In this document: piece after piece, positions 24,279-33,190 of the stretch
Position numbering within the stretch: the first letter of the stretch is position 1
Layout of the letters: each line of letters starts with the position of its first letter
Source: Streptomyces rochei
GTDB lineage: Bacteria; Actinomycetota; Actinomycetes; Streptomycetales; Streptomycetaceae
DNA length: 61,204 nt
Direction of reading: 5' to 3'
Assembly (NCBI GenBank): GCA_002155895.1
Contig: MUMD01000048.1
Coordinates: forward strand, 1 to 61,204
Notes under the pieces: model-generated
The model's database searches: none
Seen by the model: the letters and a program-made list of their open reading frames with translations, nothing else
What the model was told of the DNA's origin: nothing
Program-made: the position numbers and the translations under genes

Positions 24279-24710
24279 GTGGCGACGAAGGCCGACGAGA
24301 AGGCACAGGCCAAAGCGGAGTACAACGCGTTCCTGGCGGTGTGCCCCAGCCGTCAGCTCCTCGACCGGATCTCGGACAAGTGGGTCGTCCTGATCCTGTG
24401 CGCACTGGGCGGTGACACACCCGAGCAGTCCGGCGCCTCGCACGCCCCCAAGGCGATGCGTTACTCCGAGCTGGCCCGGCTCCTGGCCGGCGTCAGCCAG
24501 AAGATGCTGACTCAGACCCTGCGGGCCCTCGAACGCGACGGCTTGCTCGTCCGCACCGTGAAACCCACGGTCCCCGTCACCGTCACCTACGAGCTGACCG
24601 ACCTCGGCCTCTCACTCCATCACCTGACGCGCGGGCTCAGGCAGTGGGCGCAGACCCACATGGAAGAAGTCCTCGCCCATCGCGAGGACCACGACGCACG
24701 GGCTTCCTAG
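24279..24710 (+). CDS. HxlR family transcriptional regulator
   Basis: 143-residue winged-helix protein of the HxlR (DUF24) family: DRISDKWVVLILCAL near 29-43, MRYSELARLLAGVSQKMLTQTLRALERDGLL near 60-90, then the wing and YELTDLG near 108. Cys22 in AVCPSRQL is at the position used as a thiol sensor in some HxlR proteins. The N-terminal KADEKAQAKAEY is lysine-rich. GTG at 24279 has a GAGGCGAGG site about four bases upstream. Probably represses the divergent reductase until exposure to an electrophile; that is inference from the family. Confidence 0.87.
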   Translation: MATKADEKAQAKAEYNAFLAVCPSRQLLDRISDKWVVLILCALGGDTPEQSGASHAPKAMRYSELARLLAGVSQKMLTQTLRALERDGLLVRTVKPTVPVTVTYELTDLGLSLHHLTRGLRQWAQTHMEEVLAHREDHDARAS

Positions 24711-24800
24711 CAGGGCGGCCGGCCCGACCCGGTCCGTGCCGGTGGCCCGGTCACCCGCCGTCCCCCTGGGGGCTTCCGTCGCTCAGCGGGGCGGGGGTGG

Positions 24801-25361
24801 TCAGTTGCCGGTGCGCCACTCGTGGTCGGGCAGGAAGGTCACGTCGTACTGCTGCGGCACGGTGCCGAACTTGTGCGGCTCGGGCACGTACGGCCGCTGC
24901 GGCACGGTGAGTTCGTCGGTGGGGGTGCCGAGGTTCTCGAAGAACCGCTCGAAGGTGCCGCCGGGGCCGGCCGCGACGCCGACGATCCGGCTGTGGTGGC
25001 GTTCGATGCGGTAGGCGTGGGGGCAGTTCTTCGGCACGAAGCCGAAGTCGCCCGCGGTGAGCAGCTTCTCGTACTGCTCGCCCTCCAGGTCCTCGACGAA
25101 CAGGCGCACCGCGCCGTCGGTGACGTAGAAGACCTCGTAGGTGTCCGGGTGGGAGTGGGCCGGGATGACGTCGCCCTTGGGGCCCTCGCAGGTGAAAAAG
25201 TTGAAGGTGTTCTCGGTCTGCTCGCCGCCGGCGTAGACGGTGAACATGTCCGTGAAGAGGTGGGCGCGGTCGCCCATGCCCTTCTCGATGAAGTAGGGCT
25301 TGCCCGGCTCGGCGGGGATGTGGGAGCGCTCGCGGTAGCGGGTGGCGAACTCGATGGTCAT
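24801..25361 (-). CDS. cupin dioxygenase (quercetin 2,3-dioxygenase-like)
   Basis: 186-residue cupin. The metal motif HSHPDTYEVFYV near 69-80 gives two His and a Glu, and the second His lies in PKNCPHAYR near 115. Actinobacterial proteins of this length are often called quercetin 2,3-dioxygenase family, but the characterised flavonol enzymes are bicupins, so substrate is open. The ATG at 25361 has an AGGAAGGA site. Divergent from an AraC regulator 146 bases away that probably controls it. Confidence 0.8.
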   Translation of the reverse strand: MTIEFATRYRERSHIPAEPGKPYFIEKGMGDRAHLFTDMFTVYAGGEQTENTFNFFTCEGPKGDVIPAHSHPDTYEVFYVTDGAVRLFVEDLEGEQYEKLLTAGDFGFVPKNCPHAYRIERHHSRIVGVAAGPGGTFERFFENLGTPTDELTVPQRPYVPEPHKFGTVPQQYDVTFLPDHEWRTGN

Positions 25362-25507
25362 GGTGTCCTTCCTGATCGGGGGAACGGGCGGCGCACTCGG
25401 CCGGGGGCACCGCGGGGCCGGTCGTGTGCGGCTCGGCCCGGTCGCGCCTCCTCCCGCCCAACCTAGGACCGTCACCGGAGGCCGACCGGCATACACTCGG
25501 GCACGCG

Positions 25508-26410
25508 ATGAAGGAAAACGGACAGTTCGCGGCCGGCCGTCGGCCGAGCGGAATCCCGAGGGTGTCCTACCGTCCGACACCGGGCAGACCTCCGGGCCTG
25601 GAGGTTCTCGACCTGCCCGGGCTCGCCGTCCGTGCCGCCGGCCGGGAGCTGCCCCTCACCCTGCCCGCGCGGCCCGACTTCCATCTGATCGTCGCGGTGC
25701 GCGGCGGGCGGGTGGCCTGCTCGGTGGACTTCACCTCCTACACCGCGAGGGCGGGCGACTGGCTGTGGGTGTGCCCCGGTCAGGTCCTCCGCTTCCCGGA
25801 CGGTCCCGGGGACTGCGACGCCACCGTCCTGGTCTTCCCGACCGGCTTCCCCAGCGCCGCGACCGACGTCCTGATCCGGGACGGCGAGCATGCCCCTTGC
25901 CGCCTGGTCTCGCCGGACGCGGCACGTCAGGCCGCCCTGCTCGGTTACCTCGACGCACTGGTCGACGAGCACCGGGAGCTGCCCGGTCTGGCGCTGGAGG
26001 CGTACATCGAGACGCTGCGCCACCTGCTCTCGGTCATCCTGATCCGGCTCGTCCACCTCGCCGACCCGCGGCGGACGCGCTCCGCCGGAAGCGAGCCGTT
26101 CCACCTGTTCCGCCAGGCCGTCGAGGAGGGCTTCGGCCGGACCCACCGGGTCGAGGACTACGCCGCCCGGCTCGGGTACAGCGCCCGCACGCTCACCCGG
26201 GCGACCCGGGCGGCCCTCGGTTGCGGCGCCAAGCGCTACATCGACGACCGGGTGCTCCTGGAGGCGAAGCGCCTGCTCATCCACACCTCCCTGCCGCCCG
26301 CCGCGGTCAGCGAACGCATCGGCTTCGCCTACCCGACGGTGTTCAGCGCGTTCTTCCGTCAGCGCACCGGCATGACGCCGACCGAGTTCCGGTCCCTGGC
26401 CAAGCCCTGA
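25508..26410 (+). CDS. AraC family transcriptional regulator
   Basis: 300 residues. A cupin-like N-terminal effector domain (about 30-130) is followed by the two helix-turn-helix motifs of the AraC domain: RVEDYAARLGYSARTLTRAT near 218-238 and AVSERIGFAYPTVFSAFFRQ near 263-283, ending in the usual GMTPTEFR. ATG at 25508 is the first good start; the upstream open frame runs into the divergent promoter. Likely activates the cupin gene. No operator half-sites were obvious by eye. Confidence 0.86.
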   Translation: MKENGQFAAGRRPSGIPRVSYRPTPGRPPGLEVLDLPGLAVRAAGRELPLTLPARPDFHLIVAVRGGRVACSVDFTSYTARAGDWLWVCPGQVLRFPDGPGDCDATVLVFPTGFPSAATDVLIRDGEHAPCRLVSPDAARQAALLGYLDALVDEHRELPGLALEAYIETLRHLLSVILIRLVHLADPRRTRSAGSEPFHLFRQAVEEGFGRTHRVEDYAARLGYSARTLTRATRAALGCGAKRYIDDRVLLEAKRLLIHTSLPPAAVSERIGFAYPTVFSAFFRQRTGMTPTEFRSLAKP

Positions 26411-26540
26411 ACCGGCGGCGGAGCGGGCGCACGCAGCGGTTGAGTGACGGGCGGGGCAGCACGGGCAGGGAATCCCGGTGCGCGACCGTCCGGGCCGTCA
26501 GACTGCTCAGAGCCCGTCCCTGAGCCCCTGGAGCCCTCTC

Positions 26541-26876
26541 GTGCGGCCCTCCCCCACGGAACCGACCGATGCCGACGCCTTCCAGGCCGTCTGCGGTCAC
26601 ACTCATCTGTTTCCCGGTGCGCGTTGCCTGCTCCTGGAGCTGCCCGACCCCGACGGCTTCGCCGCCGATCCCCGGCCGATCGACCTGCATCTGCGCTTTC
26701 GCGACGATGTCGTCACCGCGGCGGAACTGCGCATCGAGGAGCAGGCCGGCGCCGTGCTCGACGTCCCGCCCTACACCACCGGCGCCGGCACCCCCCTCGC
26801 GGGTCGCACCTGGCTGATCCGGCGCCTGGCCCGAGCCGGGGGCGACGTGGAGCTGACGATCGGCAGCCGCCTCTGA
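26541..26876 (+). CDS. conserved-looking hypothetical protein
   Basis: 111 residues from a GTG with GGAG eight bases upstream. The sequence is balanced and acidic, with a DADAFQAVCGHTHLFPG opening, a predicted beta-rich middle (PIDLHLRFRDDVV) and AGRTWLIRRLAR near the end; no signal peptide or membrane segment. Codon usage fits a real gene. No family was recognised. A strong terminator follows immediately. Confidence 0.6.
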   Translation: MRPSPTEPTDADAFQAVCGHTHLFPGARCLLLELPDPDGFAADPRPIDLHLRFRDDVVTAAELRIEEQAGAVLDVPPYTTGAGTPLAGRTWLIRRLARAGGDVELTIGSRL

Positions 26877-26935
26877 CCCGACCGGCGCGTGCGGCCCGTC
26901 TCGGCCCGGCCGCTGCGCCACGTGGGCCCGCGCGC

Positions 26936-26966
26936 AGGGCCCCGCTCGTGGCACGAGCGGGGCCCT
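26936..26966. terminator. bidirectional terminator hairpin
   Basis: A perfect 14-base stem with a 3-base loop (26936-26949 with 26953-26966) lies between converging genes and can serve both. It is the best hairpin in the window. The rest of the 200-base gap is featureless. Confidence 0.85.
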
Positions 26967-27076
26967 GGGAGGTGGTCGACGTGCGGGACGCCGTTCCCGC
27001 CGAGCGAGGGCTCGACCGGGCCGGTCCCGCGGTCCGAGGTCCGGACCCGGGAACCGGGCCCGGGGTCCGGGGTCCC

Positions 27077-28666
27077 TCAGTGACGAGCCGTGTCGGGGGT
27101 GCGGCGCACGCCGACGACGGCGGTCACGGCGCCGATGACGCACAGCACCCCGGCGACCAGGGCGGCGGTGTGCACCCCGTTCATGAACGCCTGGTGGCTG
27201 CCTTCGACGACGGCGGTCCTGAGCTGGTCGGGCATCGTGTCGGAGACGGGCGCGACACCCATTGCCACGGCGTCCTTGGCCTCGCTCAGACCGGCCGCGG
27301 CCTGCGCGGGCGCACCGGCGGAGGTCAGTTCGCCGGTGAGGGTGGAACCGACACGGCTGCTGATCAGCGAGACGAGCACGGACGTGCCGAGGGCGCCGCC
27401 GATCTGCAGGGCGGTCGCCTGGAGGCCGCCCGCCACACCGCCGTCCCTGACCGGCGCGTTGCCGACGATGGCGTCGGAGGAGGACGACATCACCATGCCC
27501 ACGCCCAGGCCGAGCGCGATGAACGGCGGCCACATCGTGGCGTACGACGAGTCGGCGCTCCAGCCGAGCATGGTGAAGCAGGCGACCGCCTGGAGGGCCA
27601 TGCCCAGCGGCATGGTGAGCCGCGGCCCGAACCGGTCCGTGAGCGCCGCGCCGAGCGGGGAGGCCACGACCGAGGCCAGGCTCAGCGGCAGCGTGCGCAC
27701 GCCGGCCTCGACGGGCGTGAAGCCGCGCACGTTCTGGAGGTAGAGCATGACGAAGAAGATCACGCCGAGCAGGACGAAGAAGTTGAGCGCGGTGATGACC
27801 GTGCCGATGGTGAGCGCCGGGTTGCGGAACAGGCGCATGGGCAGCAGCGGGGCCGCCACCCGGGTCTCGTAAAAGCCGAAGGCGAGCAGGATCACCAGGC
27901 CGGCCCCGATGGCGCCGAGGGTGCCGCCCGAGGTCCAGCCCCAGGTCTCGCCCTTGACGACGCCGAAGACGACGGCGAGCAGACCGAGCGCCAGCAGGAT
28001 CACCCCGGGCAGGTCGAACTTCTCGTCCGCCGCGCCGCCGCTCTTGGTCTGCGGCAGCACCAGCGCGCTGAACACCAGGGCCAGGACGCCGATCGGGGCG
28101 TTGATGTAGAAGACGGACTCCCAGTTGACGTGCTGGACGAGCAGTCCGCCGACGATGGGGCCGAGGGCGGTGGAGACCGAGGAGACCATGGCCCAGATGC
28201 CGACGGCCATGCCGAACTTCTTGGGCGGGAAGACGGCCCGCAGCATGCCGAGGGTGTTGGGCATCAGCAGCGCGCCGAAGAAGCCCTGCACCGCGCGGAA
28301 GGCGATCACGCCCTCGACGGATCCCGCGAGGCCGATGGCGACGGACGCGACGGTGAAGCCCGCGACGCCGATCAGGTAGAAGGTCCGGCGTCCGAAGCGG
28401 TCACCGAGCTTGCCGCCGAGGATGAGCGCGGCGGCGAGGGCCAGCAGGTAGGCGTTGGTGACCCACTGGAGATCGGTGGTCGAGGCGTTCAGGTCCCGGC
28501 CGATCTCCGGGTTGGCGATGGAGACGACGGAGCCGTCGAGCCCGACCATGAACAGCCCGAACGCCACGGCGATCAGCGTCAGCCAGGGGTTCGCGCGGCG
28601 GCCGCGCGGGCGGTCGACGGGCGGAGCGTGGGTGCGCGCGGAGGATGCGGAGATGGCGGAAGGCAT
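27077..28666 (-). CDS. DHA2-family multidrug exporter (MFS, 14 segments)
   Basis: 529 residues resembling EmrB/QacA proton-drug antiporters, with about 14 hydrophobic segments. Motifs include GLDGSVVSIANPEIGRDL near 44 (DHA2 motif D region), GGKLGDRFGRR near 88 (motif A) and GPIVGGLLVQ near 152 (antiporter motif C). A soluble loop near 200 separates the halves. ATG at 28666 is chosen because the signal for family homology begins soon after; the open frame continues upstream. A MarR gene lies 196 bases upstream on the same strand and probably controls export of an unknown drug or metabolite. Confidence 0.9.
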   Translation of the reverse strand: MPSAISASSARTHAPPVDRPRGRRANPWLTLIAVAFGLFMVGLDGSVVSIANPEIGRDLNASTTDLQWVTNAYLLALAAALILGGKLGDRFGRRTFYLIGVAGFTVASVAIGLAGSVEGVIAFRAVQGFFGALLMPNTLGMLRAVFPPKKFGMAVGIWAMVSSVSTALGPIVGGLLVQHVNWESVFYINAPIGVLALVFSALVLPQTKSGGAADEKFDLPGVILLALGLLAVVFGVVKGETWGWTSGGTLGAIGAGLVILLAFGFYETRVAAPLLPMRLFRNPALTIGTVITALNFFVLLGVIFFVMLYLQNVRGFTPVEAGVRTLPLSLASVVASPLGAALTDRFGPRLTMPLGMALQAVACFTMLGWSADSSYATMWPPFIALGLGVGMVMSSSSDAIVGNAPVRDGGVAGGLQATALQIGGALGTSVLVSLISSRVGSTLTGELTSAGAPAQAAAGLSEAKDAVAMGVAPVSDTMPDQLRTAVVEGSHQAFMNGVHTAALVAGVLCVIGAVTAVVGVRRTPDTARH

Positions 28667-28821
28667 GGGTGTGCCGGTCCTCTTTCGAGTGTGGGAGTTA
28701 CGGCCGGGGAGGGCGGCGGCGCGAGGGCCGCGGCCCGTCCGCACGGCAGGGGGGAACGACCACCGGCCCCCGTACGGAGGCCGGCGCGCGGGACGGAGGG
28801 TCCGGCGGCCACGCCGGGCCA

Positions 28822-28850
28822 CGGCCCCGGAGCCGATGGGTCCGGGGCCG
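28822..28850 (-). terminator. hairpin after the marR gene
   Basis: Perfect ten-base stem CGGCCCCGGA/TCCGGGGCCG with a 9-base loop, 13 bases beyond the MarR stop on the minus strand. It suggests the MFS gene downstream is partly insulated or attenuated. Confidence 0.55.
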
Positions 28851-28862
28851 GGCGCGGCGAGG

Positions 28863-29333
28863 TCAGTCGCGGGTGTGGAGGTGCCGGCTGAGCGAGGAGA
28901 GCGCGCCCAGGGCCGAGCCGAGCGCCGCGCGCTCGCCGTCGGTCATCGCGTGCAGCGCACGGGCGACCTGGACGGCCATCGTGCGCTCGGCCTCGGTCAG
29001 CCGCTGTCGTGCGGTCGGCGTGAGGTGCAGATGCGCGACCCGCTTGTCGGCGGGGTCCGACCGGCGCTCCAGCAGCCCCTGCTCGGTGAGCTGAGTCACC
29101 AGGGCGCTGACGTTGTTCGGCTTCATGAGCAGCGCGTCGGCCGCCGCACGCACCGTGGTCCCGTCATGGGTGTGCACATGCCGGAGCAGCGCGAGCTGGG
29201 CCTCCGGGGGCTTCGGGTACGGGAAGTCCTGGCCGACCCGCCGGTCGAGGGCCCGGGTCAGCGCCGGCAGGCACGCCACGAGCCCTGCGGCCACGTGGTC
29301 GATGTCCTGCGCGGACGGGCTGATCTCGGGCAT
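28863..29333 (-). CDS. MarR family regulator of the DHA2 exporter
   Basis: 156 residues. The winged helix includes VRAAADALLMKPNNVSALVTQLTEQGLLER near 62-90 and the wing DPADKRVAHLHLTPTAR. It is a different subfamily from the two MarR proteins at 18.3 and 22.0 kb. No ribosome binding site precedes the ATG at 29333; a TAGATT -10 ends six bases before it, indicating a leaderless message. The promoter lies on an AT-rich palindromic operator, so autorepression is likely. Confidence 0.87.
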   Translation of the reverse strand: MPEISPSAQDIDHVAAGLVACLPALTRALDRRVGQDFPYPKPPEAQLALLRHVHTHDGTTVRAAADALLMKPNNVSALVTQLTEQGLLERRSDPADKRVAHLHLTPTARQRLTEAERTMAVQVARALHAMTDGERAALGSALGALSSLSRHLHTRD

Positions 29334-29339
29334 ACCCCG

Positions 29340-29369
29340 AATCTATATATAGACGTATAGGTATGTCAA
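29340..29369 (-). promoter_or_regulatory. marR promoter and AT-rich operator
   Basis: Minus strand: TTGACA at 29369-29364, 18-base spacer, TAGATT at 29345-29340, six bases from the start codon. The perfect palindrome CTATATATAG (29343-29352) overlaps the -10 and stands out sharply in this GC-rich DNA. Confidence 0.65.
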
Positions 29370-29392
29370 GGTAGCTAACCGCGGTTCGGGGT

Positions 29393-31471
29393 TCAGGCGA
29401 GCGAGGCGAGCAGAAGGGCGACGTCGTCACGGGAGCCGGGGTGGCGCAGTTCCTCCAGGAGGAGGTCGCAGGTGTCCTCCAGCTCTCGATCGGAGTGGCG
29501 GGTGAGCAGATCGAGGAGGAGCTGGAGCCGGTCGTCGATGGGGTCGGTGCGCGTCTCGACGAGACCGTCGGTGTACAGCAGGACGCGGCTGCCGGGGGCG
29601 AGCGTGAAGCGGTGGGTGGTGAACGTGGTGCCGCCGATGCCGAGCGGGGGGCCGGGGGCCGGGTCGATGAGTCCGGTGGTGCCGTCGGGGCGGATCACCA
29701 CGGGTGGCAGATGGCCGGCGGTGGCGATCTCACAGGTGCCGGCGGCCGGCCGGCAGGTGAGGTAGGTGCAGGTGGCGAATGAGGAGTCGAGGTCTTCGGC
29801 GAGGGAGTCCAGGCCGCTCAGCACCGCGCCCGGCGGCAGGTCGAGCCGGGCCAGGGCGCGGGTGGCGGTGCGCAGTTGTCCCATGGTGGCGGCGGCCGTC
29901 GCGCCGCTGCCCATGACGTCGCCGATGACGAGTGCGGTGCCGTCGCCGGCCAGGGGAAGCACGTCGTACCAGTCCCCTCCGATCTCGGAGGTGTCGTCGG
30001 CCGGGCGGTAGCGTGTGGCGATCCCGAGCCCGGGGCGGTCCGGGGCCCGGTGCGGCAGGAGGCTGCGCTGCAGCGCGAGAGCGGTGTCGCGTTCGTGCCG
30101 GTACCAGCGTGCGTTGTCGACGCAGATGGCCGCCCGGTCGGCGAGTTCGACGGCGAAGTCACGGTCGTCCTCGTCGAAGGGGCGCGGGTCGTGGACGCGC
30201 AGCAGGGACAGGGCGCCCAGGACGCAGCCGTGCGCGCGGAGCGGCACGGCCAGGTAGGAGTGGGCACCCGCGCGGTCGAGGATCCCGCTGTCGGGCCGAC
30301 TGCCCAGACGCAGGAAGCTCTCCGCCGTCAGGTGCGGCACGAGGACCGGGCGCCCGGTTCGTACGCACTGGGTGACCAGCCGGTCCGCGGCGTAGATGAC
30401 GGACTCACCGACCGGGTCGGCGGCCCGGACGGCGTCCGTCGGTGGACGGGCGGCCACGGCCAGCGGGCGGAAGGCGGTGCCCTGCCCGGGGTCGGGGACG
30501 GCGGGGTCGGCGGCCGTGAAGATCACATCGAGGACGTCGACCGCGGCCACGTCCGCGAGGTCGTCGACGGCGATGTCGGCGAGTTCGTGGGCCGTGCGGT
30601 CGAGGTCGAGGGAGGAACCGATGCGCATCCCCGCTTCGGCGAGCGTGGCCAGGCGTCCGCGCACCCGGCCGGCCTCGGCGGCGGCCCGGTGCCGTTCGGT
30701 GTCGTCGACCATGGTGACGGCCACCCCGAGGATGTGGCCGCGCTGGTCCTGGAGCCGGTAGTAGGACGCCGACCACGCGTGTTCGGCGCGCGGGTCGGGA
30801 TCGGTGGGGGTGGTGCTGAGGGTGGACTGGTTCAGCAGGGGTTCGCCCGTGGCCAGGACGCGGTGCATGGCCGCTTCGATCCGGCTGGTGTCCGGGACGG
30901 GGATGACCTCGGAGGGGTGCCGGCCCACGGTCTCGCCGGCCGGCTTGCCGTGGATCTTCTCCAGGACCGGGTTGACGAGCATGTAACGCAGGTCGGGGTC
31001 GAGCACGGCCACACCGAACGGCGCGTGGTGGAACAGGCGCGAGGTCAGCGCCAGACCGGTCTCCAGCTCACGCAGCTGCTTCTGGTCGGTGGCGATACCG
31101 AGCGCGTAGGCGTGGTGCTGATCGTCCTGGAGCGGCACGTTGCGGAACTCCGTCTGGCGCACCGTGCCGTCCTTGCAGCGGATGGGGAACCCTCCGGCCC
31201 AGGACTCGCCGGACAGCACCCGGGCGAAGAGATCCAGCACCTGGGACCTGTGCAGGGGATCGATCAGAAGGTCCGCCGCGTACCGTCCCAGCGCCTCGGC
31301 GGAGCTGTATCCGAAGAGGCGCTCCGCCTCCGGGCTCCACAGGGTGATGCGGCCCTCGTCGTCGAGCACGGCCGCCGCGACACCCAGCAGGTCCAGCAGG
31401 CCACTGGGCTCGGAGACGGCCCCGTCCTGGTCGGGCCCCACAGGTCCGGTCCCGGCGTTGTACCGATTCAC
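29393..31471 (-). CDS. PAS-PAS-GAF-SpoIIE serine phosphatase
   Basis: 692 residues. Two PAS domains (about 15-120 and 135-260), a GAF domain (about 285-455) and a C-terminal PP2C/SpoIIE phosphatase (about 480-690). The phosphatase motifs GGDWYDVLPL, LVIGDVMGSG, LLYTDGLVE and SRDDVALLL are canonical, so the enzyme should be active, unlike the degenerate copy at 18.9 kb. GTG at 31471 has an AAGGAGGG site five bases upstream; the open frame before it overlaps the next gene antisense and is discarded. Likely a cytosolic light, redox or ligand sensor acting on an anti-sigma antagonist; its partner is not next to it. Confidence 0.88.
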   Translation of the reverse strand: MNRYNAGTGPVGPDQDGAVSEPSGLLDLLGVAAAVLDDEGRITLWSPEAERLFGYSSAEALGRYAADLLIDPLHRSQVLDLFARVLSGESWAGGFPIRCKDGTVRQTEFRNVPLQDDQHHAYALGIATDQKQLRELETGLALTSRLFHHAPFGVAVLDPDLRYMLVNPVLEKIHGKPAGETVGRHPSEVIPVPDTSRIEAAMHRVLATGEPLLNQSTLSTTPTDPDPRAEHAWSASYYRLQDQRGHILGVAVTMVDDTERHRAAAEAGRVRGRLATLAEAGMRIGSSLDLDRTAHELADIAVDDLADVAAVDVLDVIFTAADPAVPDPGQGTAFRPLAVAARPPTDAVRAADPVGESVIYAADRLVTQCVRTGRPVLVPHLTAESFLRLGSRPDSGILDRAGAHSYLAVPLRAHGCVLGALSLLRVHDPRPFDEDDRDFAVELADRAAICVDNARWYRHERDTALALQRSLLPHRAPDRPGLGIATRYRPADDTSEIGGDWYDVLPLAGDGTALVIGDVMGSGATAAATMGQLRTATRALARLDLPPGAVLSGLDSLAEDLDSSFATCTYLTCRPAAGTCEIATAGHLPPVVIRPDGTTGLIDPAPGPPLGIGGTTFTTHRFTLAPGSRVLLYTDGLVETRTDPIDDRLQLLLDLLTRHSDRELEDTCDLLLEELRHPGSRDDVALLLASLA

Positions 31472-31782
31472 GCCGACCCTCCTTCGCCCACCGCCCGGTC
31501 GTGAGGTGCCGAACTCCCGGGCCCTGCCATCATCCTCCCGCGCCCGACACACCGCACACCGGGCGGACACGGACCTGCACGGGCGTGATCGTCCCTCAAA
31601 GAGGACGAGGACGGCCCACCACGGAAAGACGTCCCGCGACCCTGAGGGAGGGAGCACTGCGTGCGTAGCACGCCACCCCCGCGAGGTCGCGACCGCCTCA
31701 TCTGCCGGGACCGGGCTCCGGGAGGACGAGGAGGTCCTGGCCGTGGGCAGGGCGGTGGTGGAACGGACTGCGTCCGCCCGCG

Positions 31783-32343
31783 TCAGGAGTCGCGGATGAG
31801 GCCCTTGGCCCTGATCACCGACCAGACCTGCTGGGCGAGATCGTCGGCGGGAAGGCTGCCGTCGACGGTCAAGTCGCAGTCGGCGCGGACGGGCTCGACG
31901 TACCGGTCGTGGGCGGCTCGGCGATGGTCGAGGTAGTTGCGCAGGAGGACGTCCAACGGGAAGCCGTCCCGCAGGCACTTGCGCTGGATCTTGCGCGCCA
32001 GCCGGAGATCGGCCGGCAGATCGACGAAGACGTCGAAGCGCGCGCACGTCGTCCGCGGGACGACGCGCCGGGCGAACAGGCCGTCGACGATGACGACGGG
32101 CACGTGGGCCAGCGCCGTGTCGCTGTCGTGGGAGAGACGCTTCAGGTCCTGCGACCGGGGATCGCCGACGTCCAGCCTGGGCACCCCGGTTTCGTCCGGC
32201 GCCCACACCCCCTGTCCGACGGTTCGGAAGTAGTAGTCGTCGCCGTGCAGCACCTGTGCGGGCACCCGGGGCGCGGTGGCCGCCAGCGCGGCCGCGAGCG
32301 TCGTCTTCCCGGCCCCGGATCCCCCGGTCAGCGTCACGAGCAT
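31783..32343 (-). CDS. uridine-kinase-like P-loop phosphotransferase
   Basis: 186 residues of the phosphoribulokinase/uridine kinase superfamily. The Walker A motif GGSGAGKTT is at 7-15, GDDYYF near 39, VVIVDGLFARRVV near 84 as the Walker B-like strand, and an Arg-rich lid ARKIQRKCLRDG near 118. Actinobacterial proteins of this size are annotated as uridine kinases, but the phosphate acceptor is unproven. ATG 32343 follows a GGGAGGA site. Divergent from the DUF3291 gene. Confidence 0.8.
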   Translation of the reverse strand: MLVTLTGGSGAGKTTLAAALAATAPRVPAQVLHGDDYYFRTVGQGVWAPDETGVPRLDVGDPRSQDLKRLSHDSDTALAHVPVVIVDGLFARRVVPRTTCARFDVFVDLPADLRLARKIQRKCLRDGFPLDVLLRNYLDHRRAAHDRYVEPVRADCDLTVDGSLPADDLAQQVWSVIRAKGLIRDS

Positions 32344-32486
32344 GTGTGGTGTCCTCCCGCCCTCTCGTGCGACGGCCCGAGAATCGCACATGTCCGAGCG
32401 ACTGACGGGTTCGGCCGCCGACGGAGCGCTTCGCACTGCCCGGAAATCACAGGTCCGGGAGGCCATTCGGACGGGGAAAACGCAAC

Positions 32487-32516
32487 TTCGACAGGGCCCG
32501 CTGGGGCGGCTACCTT
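32487..32516 (+). promoter_or_regulatory. candidate promoter of the DUF3291 gene
   Basis: TTCGAC (32487-32492) and TACCTT (32511-32516) are 18 bases apart, about 70 bases before the start codon. Confidence 0.35.
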
Positions 32517-32585
32517 CGCCTGGTCCTCGGCGATCGGTCACGGTCGCACGGGAGTCTCCATGCACCCTCGACCAGGGAGAGTCGC

Positions 32586-33128
32586 ATGCCCCATCTCGCT
32601 CTGTACACCTTCGGCGTCCTGAAGACGCCTCTCGCCGATCCCGGACCGCTCACCCGCGAGTTCTACGACATCGGTGAGGCCGTCTACCGGAAGATCGGTC
32701 GGCACCCCGGATACCTCGGCCACGCGGAACCGGCGGAACGCGGCCGGGGCGTGTTCTTCGAGGCGGACTGGGGTGACTGGGGCGAGTTCGCCGTGCCGAC
32801 CTGGTACACCAAGGGTCGTACGGCGGAGACCACCGCCCTGGCCACCACCCTCTCGCTGTGGACCGGCCTGCGCCCCGCCTTCGACGCCGTCTACACCGGT
32901 CTGCACCGTGAGGCGCTGAACAGGCGCTACGACTGGTTCGAGAGGACGGGGCACCCGGCTCACGTGTTCTGGTGGGTGCCCGAGGGCGTGACTCCCACCT
33001 GGCAGGACGGGGTCTCCCGGCTGGAACACCTCGGCGAGCACGACTCCGCGCCGCACGCCTTCACCTTCCACCGCCCGTTCGCCCCGGACGCCACTCCGAT
33101 CAGAGGCGAAGGGAGCGTGCCCGGATGA
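32586..33128 (+). CDS. DUF3291 domain protein
   Basis: 180 residues matching DUF3291, a dimeric alpha/beta-barrel-like fold related to antibiotic biosynthesis monooxygenases. Family landmarks are LALYTFGVLK at the start, a Trp-rich middle (FFEADWGDWGEFAVPTWY) and HPAHVFWWVPEGVTPTW near 122. Function unknown. ATG at 32586 has a GGGAGAG site five bases away. No metal or cofactor motif is evident. It is convergent with the DUF4132 gene. Confidence 0.82.
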   Translation: MPHLALYTFGVLKTPLADPGPLTREFYDIGEAVYRKIGRHPGYLGHAEPAERGRGVFFEADWGDWGEFAVPTWYTKGRTAETTALATTLSLWTGLRPAFDAVYTGLHREALNRRYDWFERTGHPAHVFWWVPEGVTPTWQDGVSRLEHLGEHDSAPHAFTFHRPFAPDATPIRGEGSVPG

Positions 33129-33190
33129 AGGTGGAGCGAGCGCCGCCTTCACCAGGGCGAGCACGGGTCCGCGCCGACATCGCATTCCCA

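Noticed and set aside
26444..28891. An 815-residue plus-strand frame opposite the MFS exporter
   Set aside because: Low-complexity Arg/Gly/His/Asp composition and antisense position show it is a high-GC shadow frame. Similar antisense frames at 33404-35707 and 58510-60354 were discarded for the same reason.
29393..32389. A 998-residue fusion of a phosphatase with an N-terminal domain
   Set aside because: The extra 300 residues are an antisense-like shadow overlapping the kinase gene. GTG 31471 has a strong ribosome binding site and begins the PAS domain.
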